64,000 nucleotides of DNA. It comes from Fibrobacterota bacterium. Lineage in GTDB: Bacteria > Fibrobacterota > Fibrobacteria > UBA5070. This document shows, in pieces, positions 53,178 through 62,363 of the stretch. Where the stretch lies: assembly GCA_016715065.1 (NCBI GenBank), contig JADKBN010000029.1, forward strand, positions 1 through 64,000. Reading direction: 5' to 3'. A program made the translations under genes and the position numbers. How positions within the stretch are numbered: the first letter of the stretch is position 1; each line of letters opens with the position of its first letter. Below the pieces are notes generated by a model. That model did not search any database, had not been told where the DNA came from, and saw only the letters and a list, made by a program, of their open reading frames with translations.

Positions 53178-55324
53178 CGGAGGAGTCCGGATTGGTGGAA
53201 TGGATCCGGGAAAATCGGCGCGACTTGGACGCCGATGCGATTGCGGTTGCCTTGGATTATGGAGCCGCCGCTCACGAAGGTCAGCGCCGCAAATCCGGTG
53301 TCCCGTACGCGGACCATCCTTTCGAGGTGGCCAGGATCCTGGCTGAAAACGAAATGGACACCCCTACGGTGATCGCGGGGGTTCTGCACGATGTGGTGGA
53401 AGACACCGAAATCCCCATTTCGCAGATCGAGGCCAAATTCGGTCGCGAGGTCGCTTTCTTGGTGGAAGGCGTCACCAAGATGGCCCTCCTGCCATCCCAG
53501 ACCCGCGAACAGCGTCAGGCGGAAACCTACCGCAAGATGCTCGTATCCATGGCGCGCGACCCCCGGGTGATTTTGATCAAATTCGCCGATCGGCTGCACA
53601 ACCTGCGCACGTTGCGTTACATGGCACCGGAAAAGCGAAAAAGCATCGCTTCCGAAACCATCGAGGTCTATGCGCCGCTGGCGCATCGATTCGGTTTGGC
53701 GCGAGTGAAGTGGGAACTGGAAGACCTTTCCTTCAAACATCTGCACCCGGACGAATACCAGAAACTGGTGGAGAAAATTTCCGACAAGCGCGCCGAACGC
53801 GAGCAATACATCCGTTCGGTCGTGGAGCCCTTGGAAAAGCGGTTCGCCCAAGCCGAGCTCGTGGCGGACGTGAGCGGTCGCCCCAAGCATCTGTACAGCA
53901 TCTGGCGCAAGATGCGCGAGAAGGGCGTGACGGAACTGGACAACATCCACGACCTCAACGCGGTGCGGGTCTTGGTGGGCGACATCGCGCAGTGCTACGA
54001 GGCCCTGGGGTATGTCCATGGGCTCTGGGCCCCAATCGCAGGCCGGTTCAAGGACTACATCGCCGTTCCCAAATCCAACCTCTACCAATCCTTGCACACC
54101 ACCGTGATGGGCCCCGAAGGCAAAGGCGTGGAAGTCCAGATCCGCACCGCGGAAATGGACCGCATCGCCAACGACGGCATCGCGGCCCACTGGGCCTACA
54201 AGCAGAAGGTGGGCAAAGGGGAAAAAGTCCTTTCCGAGAACCGCTGGCTGGAACAGATCCTCCAACTCCAGCAAGACACGCGCGACGCTCCCGAGTTCAT
54301 GGAAATGGTGCGCGGCGACCTCTCCACGCAGGAAATCTTCGTGTACACCCCTCGCGGCGATGTGGTCCAGCTGCCCAAGGGCGCCACCGCGGTGGATTAT
54401 GCCTTCGAGATCCACACCGGCGTGGGGATGCATTGCGCTGGAGCCAAGGTCGACGGCTCCATGACCCAACTGCACCTGCCCTTGCAATCGGGCCAAACGG
54501 TGGAGATCATTCGGACGGAATCCGCCCATCCCACGCGCGACTGGCTGCGGTTTGTCAAGACTTCCAAGGCACGCAGTGGCATCCGGCGCTACCTCAAGCA
54601 GACCGAGGTGGAAGCAGACCGCATCCTGGGGCGCGAAATCTTGACGCGAGAGTTGGCGCGCCGACAAATCCAGACTCTGAGCCCAGAGCTGCTTTCCCTG
54701 CTTCTGGACAGATCCGCCAGCGACGACATCGTCGATCTTCATGCTCGTCTTGGCCGCGGGGAATTCACCACCCAACAACTTGCCGGAGTCTTGCCGGCCT
54801 TGCCTGCGCCGCCCGCCAAGTCCGGCATGTTCGCACGGGTGTTGCGGCGCAAGGCCACTGCTCCCGCCCGCATCCACGCCATTTTGGTGGGTGGGCACAA
54901 CGGGATCTTGCACCATCGCGCAGGGTGCTGCCAACCCGTGCCCGGCGAGGAGATCCGCGGTTACATCACCCAGGGACGAGGCATCAGCCTGCACACCTCG
55001 CATTGCCCTCAGGGGAAACGCATGATCGCACGCGAAGGCCGCGAGGTGGAGGTCTGCTGGGACGAGGAGGCGGAGAAGTTCGACTGGGAGGTCTCGCTGG
55101 AAGTGACCGCACGCGACAGACAAAACCTGTTGAGGGATCTCACCGGATCCCTTTCCACCACCAAGGCCAACGTCCTTCGGGCCGACATTTCCACCATAGG
55201 CGATTCGGTCCGCGATCGATTCCGCGTGGCCGTCCACAATCTGTCCCAATTGGAGAGCTGCATGGCCTCGCTTCGGGGAGTCAACGGCGTTCTGCACGTG
55301 ATGCGCACCGGGACAGCATCGTGA
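53174..55324 (+). CDS. rel: Bifunctional (p)ppGpp synthetase/hydrolase (Rel/SpoT)
   Basis: 716 aa from GTG 53174, overlapping the rpoD stop (GTGA). Domains in order: HD hydrolase with HDVVEDTE (~75-82) and the FADRLHNLRT block, the RelA/SpoT synthetase with GRFKDYIAVPKSN (the RxKD form seen in bifunctional enzymes rather than the ExDD of RelA) and YQSLHTTV, TGS (VYTPRGDVVQLPKGATAVD), a zinc-finger-like segment (HHRAGCCQPVPGE), and ACT. It makes and degrades the stringent-response alarmone. Both activities should be intact. Confidence 0.95.
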
Positions 55325-55782
55325 ACGCCACCGTCCTGGCTTTTTCGATCGGCATCGCGTTGGTCCTGGTGGTGGGGATCCTTGCCCTGGCGCTCATGCG
55401 CTGGCCCCAAAAGGCTCCACCGGCGAAACTCCGCCAGACCTCGCGGAAACCGGCACCGGAGGCATCCAAGACGGATCTTGACGGCGCCTTGCAGCACATG
55501 GCCCTGGCGGATCTTTTGCAGTTTCTCGCGCAGGGCGGCCAATCGGGAACCCTCACCATCTCGTCGGGCCGGCGCGCCGGCACCATCCGCCTGGTTCAAG
55601 GGCTGGTGACCGATGCGGAATTCCGTCGGGAACGCGATCTTTCCGCCTTGTTCAAACTCCTCTCGCTGGAAATCGGCGATTTCCATTTTCGGTTCGAGCC
55701 CCCACCGCCCGAACATGTGCGTGGACGAGAGGTCGTGGATATCCTGATGCTGTGGCTTTCCGCAAAGGACGATGGAAGATGA
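55321..55782 (+). CDS. Membrane-anchored DUF4388 (PATAN) domain protein
   Basis: 153 aa from GTG 55321, overlapping the rel stop. One N-terminal membrane helix (LAFSIGIALVLVVGILALAL), a basic linker, then a DUF4388/PATAN domain (ALADLLQFLAQGGQSGTLTI, then GTIRLVQGLVTDAEF, ALFKLLSLEIGDFHFRF). PATAN domains are thought to act in bacterial signalling and gliding or GTPase-linked systems. The coupling to rel is notable. Confidence 0.8.
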   Translation: MNATVLAFSIGIALVLVVGILALALMRWPQKAPPAKLRQTSRKPAPEASKTDLDGALQHMALADLLQFLAQGGQSGTLTISSGRRAGTIRLVQGLVTDAEFRRERDLSALFKLLSLEIGDFHFRFEPPPPEHVRGREVVDILMLWLSAKDDGR

Positions 55783-56195
55783 ATGCTCCAGGCAACTCGC
55801 CACTACCCTACCACCGGACCCGACGCGACCACCAATTGCGCCTGTTCTTTTCCGCTGTGCAAAGGCCCGGACCCGGCATGCCCGGGTGGCTTCGCAACAA
55901 CCACGCACAAAGGCCGGAAATCCTTAGGCTCCTGGCCGAGGCCCTCCACCATGCCGGCGAGGTGCTCCGGCACCGGAAGTTGGAATGGCCGGACTCGGCC
56001 CCTGACGACGTCGATCGGCGCATCTTCGAATTCTTGCAGGAATCGCAATCCTGGTTCGGCCTCCTGGAATGCCTGCTGAACGAGGGCGACGACCCCCGTT
56101 CGGCCCTCCAGCCCCTGATCGAAGCGCGACTTCGACTGGGTCTTGCGATCTTCCATTCCAGCCGTCACATGCCCTCCCAGATGCAGGCGGGCTGA
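55779..56195 (+). CDS. Conserved-looking hypothetical protein
   Basis: 138 aa from ATG 55779, overlapping the previous stop (ATGA). Mostly helical and soluble (EILRLLAEALHHAGEVLRH, WFGLLECLLNEGDDP), with no motif I recognise. Last gene of the run starting at dnaG, followed by about 90 bp before trpE. Confidence 0.6.
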   Translation: MNAPGNSPLPYHRTRRDHQLRLFFSAVQRPGPGMPGWLRNNHAQRPEILRLLAEALHHAGEVLRHRKLEWPDSAPDDVDRRIFEFLQESQSWFGLLECLLNEGDDPRSALQPLIEARLRLGLAIFHSSRHMPSQMQAG

Positions 56196-56245
56196 GCCAC
56201 TCCTCGCCAAGGTTGCGGGAATCTGACCTGAAAAGATTGGATCCG

Positions 56246-56280
56246 CTCCCTGCAGGGTGCATTTTTGCACCACGAGGGAG
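56246..56280 (+). promoter_or_regulatory. Leader hairpin overlapping the trpE ribosome-binding site
   Basis: Outer stem CTCCCT (56246-56251) with AGGGAG (56275-56280), inner stem GGTGCA (56256-56261) with TGCACC (56266-56271), loop TTTT, and a 4x3 internal loop. The AGGGAG arm is the ribosome-binding site of trpE (ATG at 56286), so folding would hide it. No Trp-rich leader peptide is seen. Confidence 0.55.
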
Positions 56281-56285
56281 ACCGA

Positions 56286-57797
56286 ATGATTCCGACCACC
56301 AAGCATCTCGATGCGCTGTCACGACAGGGCTTCAATTTGGTCCCTGTCTGGACCGAACGCCTCGCGGACACGGAAACCCCCGTCTCCGCCTACCTCAAGC
56401 TGACGGCCGAGTCCGTTCCGGAGCATTCCTTCCTGCTGGAATCGGTGGAAGGCGGCGAGACGGTCGCACGGTATTCCTTCCTGGGGCGCGATCCTTCGCT
56501 GGTGTTCAAAAGCCGAGGCGACGAGTGGAGCGTCGTTTCCGACACCACTCGCCAGGGAGTCGGCCAGCCTCTGGCGGAGCTGCGACGCCTGATGGCCGCA
56601 TGCCACGTGCACCAGCCCGAGGGGCTTCCATCCCTGTCGGCCGCGGTGGGCTTCGCCGCCTACGACAGCATCCGACTGGTGGAGCGGCTGCCCGACACGT
56701 GTACCAACGATCTGGGGATGGACGATCTCCATTTCGGGTTCTACGACGCCGGAGTGGTGTTTGACAACCGTCGCCACCGAATCTTGGTGTGGAGCTTTGC
56801 CGACATGCGGGAGGATGGTGCCGATGTGGCGCTGGAAAAGGCCATGCAGCGCATTTCCCAACTGGAATCCCAATTGGATGCGCCGTTGCGGTCCACACGG
56901 TTGGATGTGGTCTCCGAGCCTTCTTCGGTCACCTCCAATTTCACGCGGGATGAATTCTTGGCCGCGGTAGGCCGTTGCAAGGAATACATCCGCTCCGGCG
57001 ACGCCTTCCAGATCGTTCTCTCACAGCGGCTCACCTGCAAGCCCGGATGCTCCGCGCTGGACATCTACCGGATGCTGCGCGGCATCAATCCCAGCCCGTA
57101 CATGTTCTATCTCAAATTCGGCGACACCGAGGTGGCCGGAGCGAGTCCGGAACTTCTGGTGCGGGTCAACGACGGCGAGATCAAGGTCCGGCCCATCGCA
57201 GGCACCCGACCGCGCGGCAAGACGCCACAAGGTGACCTGGAGTTGGAAAAAGAGCTCCTCGCCGACCCCAAGGAGCTCGCCGAACACCTGATGCTGGTGG
57301 ATCTTGGCCGCAACGATGTCGGGCGTGTCAGCGAATACGGGACGGTCTCTCCCAAGGATCTGTTCGTGGTGGAACGCTACAGCCACGTGATGCACATCGT
57401 CAGTTCGGTCACCGGAAAGCTCAAGGCTGGATGCGACGCGCTGGACGCGTTGATCTCCGGTTTCCCCGCCGGAACCCTTTCCGGGGCGCCCAAGATCCGG
57501 GCCATGGAAATCATCGACGAACTGGAGCCCACGCGCCGCGGGTTGTACGGCGGGGCGGTGTGCTACCTGGATTTGGCGGGCAACCTGGAAAGCTGCATCG
57601 TGATCCGCACGGTGGTGGTGCGCGACGGCTTGGCCCATGTGCAAGCCGGAGCTGGAATCGTGCACGATTCCGATCCGGCGGCGGAATTCGACGAGACTCT
57701 CCACAAGGCATCGGCCGTGGTACAGGCCATCCGGGCTGCCCATCGGGCGCACGGCGAACTCGGCGCCATCGACGGCTCGATCGCGGAGGAACAATGA
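56286..57797 (+). CDS. trpE: Anthranilate synthase component I
   Basis: 503 aa from ATG 56286 (AGGGAG ribosome-binding site). With TrpG it converts chorismate and glutamine to anthranilate, the first step to tryptophan. The feedback-binding ESVEGGETVARYSFLG block, GDAFQIVLSQRL, the chorismate-site RPIAGTRPRG, LVDLGRNDVGRV and SGFPAGTLSGAPK are all present. First gene of trpEGDC; its stop overlaps trpG by ATGA. Confidence 0.97.
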   Translation: MIPTTKHLDALSRQGFNLVPVWTERLADTETPVSAYLKLTAESVPEHSFLLESVEGGETVARYSFLGRDPSLVFKSRGDEWSVVSDTTRQGVGQPLAELRRLMAACHVHQPEGLPSLSAAVGFAAYDSIRLVERLPDTCTNDLGMDDLHFGFYDAGVVFDNRRHRILVWSFADMREDGADVALEKAMQRISQLESQLDAPLRSTRLDVVSEPSSVTSNFTRDEFLAAVGRCKEYIRSGDAFQIVLSQRLTCKPGCSALDIYRMLRGINPSPYMFYLKFGDTEVAGASPELLVRVNDGEIKVRPIAGTRPRGKTPQGDLELEKELLADPKELAEHLMLVDLGRNDVGRVSEYGTVSPKDLFVVERYSHVMHIVSSVTGKLKAGCDALDALISGFPAGTLSGAPKIRAMEIIDELEPTRRGLYGGAVCYLDLAGNLESCIVIRTVVVRDGLAHVQAGAGIVHDSDPAAEFDETLHKASAVVQAIRAAHRAHGELGAIDGSIAEEQ

Positions 57798-58381
57798 TTC
57801 TAGTGCTGGACAACTACGACAGCTTCACCTTCAACCTGGTCCAGTACCTGGGCGAACTTTTGGCCGGCCGCGATTCCATCGAGGTGGTGCGAAACGACGC
57901 CCACAGCGTTGAGCAGATTTTGTCCATGGGGCCTTCCCACATCGTGGTGAGCCCGGGCCCTTGCAGCCCGTCCGACGCCGGGATCTCGGTGGACCTGATC
58001 ACGCGCTGCCCCGCCACCATTCCGCTTCTGGGCGTGTGCCTGGGCCACCAGTCGATCGGGCAGGCCATGGGCGGCATCGTGGAACGGGCGCCCGTTCCGA
58101 TGCACGGGAAGGTTTCCGAGATCCACCACGACCAGTCCCTCCTGTTCGCCGGACTTCCCGACCCGTTCGAGGCGACACGCTACCATTCGCTCATCGTGCG
58201 ACGGGATAGCCTTCCGGAAACGCTCCGTGTCACGGCCTGGACCTCAGACGGCCTGATCATGGGCCTGGAGCACATGTCACGACCCATGTACGGGGTCCAG
58301 TTCCATCCCGAGAGCATCCGCACCTCCCACGGCAAACAGATCCTGACCAATTTCCTCTCGGCCAAGGGAACCGCCAAGTGA
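57794..58381 (+). CDS. trpG: Anthranilate synthase component II (glutamine amidotransferase)
   Basis: 195 aa. Class I amidotransferase: LDNYDSFTFNLVQYLGE at the start, nucleophile Cys in LLGVCLGHQ, and the His-Glu pair in GVQFHPESI. It supplies ammonia to TrpE. In many bacteria the same subunit also serves PabB in folate synthesis. ATGA overlap with trpE and GTGA overlap with trpD. Confidence 0.97.
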   Translation: MILVLDNYDSFTFNLVQYLGELLAGRDSIEVVRNDAHSVEQILSMGPSHIVVSPGPCSPSDAGISVDLITRCPATIPLLGVCLGHQSIGQAMGGIVERAPVPMHGKVSEIHHDQSLLFAGLPDPFEATRYHSLIVRRDSLPETLRVTAWTSDGLIMGLEHMSRPMYGVQFHPESIRTSHGKQILTNFLSAKGTAK

Positions 58382-59397
58382 CCATCCAGGAAGCCCTCAA
58401 CCTGGTCGTGGAAAACCGCGACCTCACCGAATCCCAAGCCACCGAGATCGCCGGCGTCATCATGCGCGGCGAGGCGACCCAGGCCCAGATCGGCGGATTC
58501 CTGGTGGCCTTGCGCATGAAGGGCGAGACGGTGGAGGAAATCGCCGGATTCGTCCAGGCGATGCGCGCCAACGCCGTCAAATGCCCTGTGACAATTCCTG
58601 TCGTCGATATCGTGGGAACGGGCGGAGACCACTCCGGCACCTTCAACATCTCCACCACCACCGCCTTCGTGGTGGCCGGCGCGGGCGGCGCGGTGGCCAA
58701 GCACGGCAACCGCGGCGTTTCCAGCCGCTCCGGCTCGGCCGACGTGCTGGCCCATTTGGGCGTTTCGCTGGAGCTTGCGCCCGAACAGGTCGCCCGCTGC
58801 GTGGAGACCGCCGGAGTCGGGTTCCTGTTCGCCCAATCGTTCCATCCGGCCATGCGCCACGTGGGTCCGGCCCGTCGGGAGATGACCGTGCGCACGGTGT
58901 TCAACCTGTTGGGCCCGATGACCAATCCCGCCGGCACCAAGAGGTTGGTGATTGGAGTGTTCGCCAAACGCTGGTGCCGTCCCTTGGCCGAGGCGCTCGC
59001 CAAGCTCGGCACGGAAAAAGCCTGGGTCGTGCACGGATCCGACGGGCTGGACGAGATCACCACCACCGGTCCCACCTGGGTGGCCGAGTGGGACGGCACT
59101 TCCGTACGCGAGTTCGAGATCGACCCCGGCCAGGTCGGTCTGCGCTGTTCGACAGATGGGGACCTCAAAGGAGGCGAGCCCCCGGAGAACGCGGCAATCC
59201 TGCGCGCGATCCTGGAAGGGCAAACCGGGCCCAAACGCGACATCGTGGTTCTCAATGCCGCCGCTGCGCTGCTGGTGCTGGGACTTGCGCCCAGCCTGGC
59301 GGAAGGAGTGCGCATGGCGCAGGAATCCATCGATTCGCGTCTGGCGTTGGCCAGCCTCGAGAAACTCGTCGCTCTCAGCAAGGAAATGCGTCCATGA
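58378..59397 (+). CDS. trpD: Anthranilate phosphoribosyltransferase
   Basis: 339 aa from GTG 58378. It transfers phosphoribose from PRPP to anthranilate. The glycine-rich PRPP loop VDIVGTGGDHSGTFNIS and KHGNRGVSSRSGSADVL are intact, as is RTVFNLLGPMTNPA. Normal length. Overlaps trpG and trpC. Confidence 0.97.
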   Translation: MTIQEALNLVVENRDLTESQATEIAGVIMRGEATQAQIGGFLVALRMKGETVEEIAGFVQAMRANAVKCPVTIPVVDIVGTGGDHSGTFNISTTTAFVVAGAGGAVAKHGNRGVSSRSGSADVLAHLGVSLELAPEQVARCVETAGVGFLFAQSFHPAMRHVGPARREMTVRTVFNLLGPMTNPAGTKRLVIGVFAKRWCRPLAEALAKLGTEKAWVVHGSDGLDEITTTGPTWVAEWDGTSVREFEIDPGQVGLRCSTDGDLKGGEPPENAAILRAILEGQTGPKRDIVVLNAAAALLVLGLAPSLAEGVRMAQESIDSRLALASLEKLVALSKEMRP

Positions 59398-60185
59398 GCG
59401 TCCTACAGCGGATCGCGGCCTCCAAGCTCGCCCAGCTCCAGGAGCGTCGCCGCAAGCTCCCCGAAGACGAACTGGAGAAGATGGCGCTTCTGAGCCCGCT
59501 TTCCGGCCACGTTCTGCGCGAGAACCTTCGCCGCGAACCCGGCTCGCCCATCAACGTCCTGGCCGAATGCAAAAAAGCATCGCCTTCCAAAGGCGTGATG
59601 ATCCAGGACTACGATCCTCTGAAGCTCGCGCGCAAATACCTCGCCGGCGGTGCAGCGGGGATTTCCGTGCTCACGGAAACGGAATTTTTCCTGGGCGACG
59701 ACGCCCACTTGCGGGCGGTCACCGGGTCCATCCCGCTGCCGATCCTTCGCAAGGATTTCACGCTGGAGCGCTACCAGATCCTGGAAGCGCGTTGCCTGGG
59801 TGCCTCGGCGATCCTGCTGATCGCCGCCCTCCTGCCGGATGCCAAACTCAAGGAGCTGGCCGCCGACGCCGCCGACCTGGGCCTGGATGTGATCATCGAG
59901 ATCCACTCCTGGACGGAGCTTGCGCCCGCCCTGGCCGCCAACGCCCCCATCCTGGGAATCAACAACCGGAACCTCGACACCTTCGAGGTTTCCCTGGAGA
60001 CCACCTTCGAGCTTTTGGCGGACATCCCCAAAGGGACCGTGGTCATCTCCGAGAGCGGCATCAGCCATCGCGAGCAATGCCAGCGACTGGAAGAGGCGGG
60101 TGTGGACGCCATTTTGATTGGCGAAGGAGTTGGTACCACCACCGATCCCGCCGCCAAAATCCGGGAGCTTAGAGGACTGGTCTGA
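59394..60185 (+). CDS. trpC: Indole-3-glycerol-phosphate synthase
   Basis: 263 aa from ATG 59394, overlapping the trpD stop. TIM barrel with AECKKASPSKG (catalytic Glu/Lys region), SVLTETEFF, LRKDFTLERYQI, GINNRNLDTF and ISESGI. It closes the indole ring. trpF, trpB and trpA do not follow; they must lie elsewhere if the pathway is complete. Confidence 0.97.
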   Translation: MSVLQRIAASKLAQLQERRRKLPEDELEKMALLSPLSGHVLRENLRREPGSPINVLAECKKASPSKGVMIQDYDPLKLARKYLAGGAAGISVLTETEFFLGDDAHLRAVTGSIPLPILRKDFTLERYQILEARCLGASAILLIAALLPDAKLKELAADAADLGLDVIIEIHSWTELAPALAANAPILGINNRNLDTFEVSLETTFELLADIPKGTVVISESGISHREQCQRLEEAGVDAILIGEGVGTTTDPAAKIRELRGLV

Positions 60186-61048
60186 TGTGGCGCGCCGCCA
60201 CCCTGCTTCTGGCGCTGGCGTTGGGCATCTTCAACCCCATCTTTGCGGTTTGGTCGCCACTGATCCGATGGATCCTGGTGTTCATGCTTTGGACAGGTTT
60301 TTTGGGGATGCCTCTTTCCACGCTCGCCCCCAGGCGAAGCCATCTGCGGCTACTGGCGGCTTGGAGCGTTTTCCCTGCCTTGGGTTGGCTTCTGCTGCGG
60401 CCCCTCGGCCCCGAAGCCGCGGTCGCGGGCTTTTTGGTGGGCGCCACACCCACGGCCACCGCCGCACCCACCATCACGCGGCTGCTGGGCGGCGACGCGG
60501 GGTATGTGTCGGTATCGTTTCTTGGATCCAATCTGCTGGCCATGGTCCTGATCCCTTCGGCACTGGTCCTGATGGGCTCCCCCCTCCCCCATGGACTGTT
60601 TCGGTTTTTCGTGGAGAACATCGCGGTCGTGGCAGGCCCGTTGGTGCTGGCTGCGATGGCGCACAGAATCGGGTTGGCCGAGCGGCTTTCGCCGCTGCTG
60701 TCCAAAGGCGTTTTTCCGCTTTGGCTGGTGGCCCTTGTGCTGGCTTCGGCGAAGACTTCCGCGTTCTTGCGCCAATCGGCGCAGCCCTGGGGGGTCGTCC
60801 TGGGAATCGCGTTCGTGTCCGGCCTGCTCTGCGCCGGACAATTTCTGGTCGGGAGGCGGATGGGCGGGACCGAACACGCGTTGGAAGCCGCCCAGAGTCT
60901 GGGTCAGAAGAACACCATGCTCACGCTCTGGCTGGGTCTGGCCACCTTCGGGCCGCTGGCCGCGCTTGGTCCTGCCACGTACGTGTTGTGGCACAATCTT
61001 TGGAACGCCATCCAGATGGCGCGCACCAAGCGATTTGTCAGGAACTGA
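60185..61048 (+). CDS. Bile acid:sodium symporter (BASS)-like membrane transporter
   Basis: 287 aa, ATG 60185 sharing one base with the trpC stop. Eight to ten hydrophobic segments and BASS-like signatures (VGATPTATAAPTITRLLGG, GSNLLAMVLIPSALVL, GQKNTMLTLWLGL). The substrate of such proteins ranges over organic anions and cannot be told here. Coupling to the trp genes suggests transport of a pathway-related compound, which is only a positional inference. It ends 11 bp inside the convergent HDOD gene. Confidence 0.75.
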   Translation: MWRAATLLLALALGIFNPIFAVWSPLIRWILVFMLWTGFLGMPLSTLAPRRSHLRLLAAWSVFPALGWLLLRPLGPEAAVAGFLVGATPTATAAPTITRLLGGDAGYVSVSFLGSNLLAMVLIPSALVLMGSPLPHGLFRFFVENIAVVAGPLVLAAMAHRIGLAERLSPLLSKGVFPLWLVALVLASAKTSAFLRQSAQPWGVVLGIAFVSGLLCAGQFLVGRRMGGTEHALEAAQSLGQKNTMLTLWLGLATFGPLAALGPATYVLWHNLWNAIQMARTKRFVRN

Positions 61049-61898
61049 CGAAGGCGCGCGCGGCCTCGATGCGCAGAGGGGCCTCGTGGAGCACGTTGCG
61101 CAGCCGGTCGTCGTGGTGGAGACCCATCAGTTCCCACGCGACGGCGGAAGGCGCGGTCAAGACGGGCTTGGGCACGGAGGCGGCACCCAAGCTGGTGCAA
61201 ACCACATTGGCGCAGTGGACGGCAGAGGCCAACGGTGCCATCGCACCGGCACGTTCGGGGAGGGACCGCCACCGGATGCTTTCGCGCAGGGTATTCGGGA
61301 ATTTCCACTTCTCGGCCAGCACGGAGGCCAATTCGCTGTCGTCGAACCCCGCGACTTGCCGCTCCACATCCATGAGTGGAATTCGCTTGGACGCCGAGGC
61401 CATCAGGCACCCGGCGAACAGGCGAGGCTCGGATATCCACAGGAGCACCTTGCCGATGTCGTGCAGCAGACCGGAAACGAACGCCTCTTCCGGGTCGGCT
61501 GCGCCCGATCGTTCCGCCAAAAGCTTGGCCACACCAGCCACCGCAGCCGAGTGGACCCACAGGAGGTCCATCCGGAACGCCTCGCTCGAGGCGGCTCCCT
61601 TGAAAGCCTCGATGACACTGGTGGACAGCACCAGGTTCTTGATGGCGTTGAACCCCAGGATCACGATTCCCTGATTGATGGTGTGGATGCGACCGGAATA
61701 GCCGTAGAACGGACTGTTCACGAGTTTCAGGACCTTGCTGGAAATCGCCTGGTCCTGCTGGATGATCTGCGCGAGATCGTCCGAAGACGTTTTGGGATCC
61801 TCCATGCGCCGCGAGAGCTCGGTGAGAACCGTGGGCAGCGTGGGAATGCTCTTGACCTGTTGGGCCAGCGAGTTCGCGGTCAGGGATTCAAGCGGCAT
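61038..61898 (-). CDS. HDOD-domain signalling protein
   Basis: 286 aa. The HDOD domain spans ~15-215: SIPTLPTVLTELSRRMEDP, ISSKVLKLVNSPFYG, INQGIVILGFNAIKNLVLS and HDIGKVLL. HDOD proteins lack full HD phosphodiesterase chemistry and usually act as regulatory scaffolds, often in nucleotide second-messenger pathways. The gene overlaps a small upstream partner by 11 bp. Confidence 0.88.
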   Translation of the reverse strand: MPLESLTANSLAQQVKSIPTLPTVLTELSRRMEDPKTSSDDLAQIIQQDQAISSKVLKLVNSPFYGYSGRIHTINQGIVILGFNAIKNLVLSTSVIEAFKGAASSEAFRMDLLWVHSAAVAGVAKLLAERSGAADPEEAFVSGLLHDIGKVLLWISEPRLFAGCLMASASKRIPLMDVERQVAGFDDSELASVLAEKWKFPNTLRESIRWRSLPERAGAMAPLASAVHCANVVCTSLGAASVPKPVLTAPSAVAWELMGLHHDDRLRNVLHEAPLRIEAARAFVSS

Positions 61899-62184
61899 CG
61901 GTGCGCTCCATCAGAAGTCGGCGGAGTTGCTCCAGCTGGGGGGTCGCGCCGGTTTCCCCGAACAATTCCAGGATGCGCTCCTTTTCCAGCCCTTGGCGAG
62001 CCGCTCGATCCTCTTCCGACTCGTTGCTTTCGACGGAAACCACCGAGATCCCGCGTTGGAAAAACTGCTGGATATGCGAATCGGTCAGCGTCACGCCGCC
62101 GGGAAGGAGAACCATTCCCTTGGAGTCTCGCACGGGATCCTGGGTCGTCATGCCAGGGCGCAGAGCTTTGGTGGAAAACATCAT
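61888..62184 (-). CDS. Small partner protein of the HDOD gene
   Basis: 98 aa from ATG 62184 (two Met codons; a longer frame upstream is unlikely). It has an N-terminal beta segment (GMVLLPGGVTLTDSHIQQFF, then GISVVSVES) like the short domain found in front of HD-GYP and related signalling proteins, and a charged helical tail. It overlaps the HDOD start by 11 bp, so the two are probably made together. Confidence 0.65.
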   Translation of the reverse strand: MMFSTKALRPGMTTQDPVRDSKGMVLLPGGVTLTDSHIQQFFQRGISVVSVESNESEEDRAARQGLEKERILELFGETGATPQLEQLRRLLMERTDAA

Positions 62185-62363
62185 AGGCCGGAGTATACCA
62201 TCTGCGGGGCGGTGGAATGTAGATTTGCCCGGACCATGATACCGGCCAACGTCGTTCGGGTCCATCCCTCCCAGGCGCAACCGGTTTCGTCGCGACCTTT
62301 CCGTTCCCGCGGGCTTTCCCGTCCGTGGGGGGAAACAGTCTCATCCATCGCCGGGAACCGACC

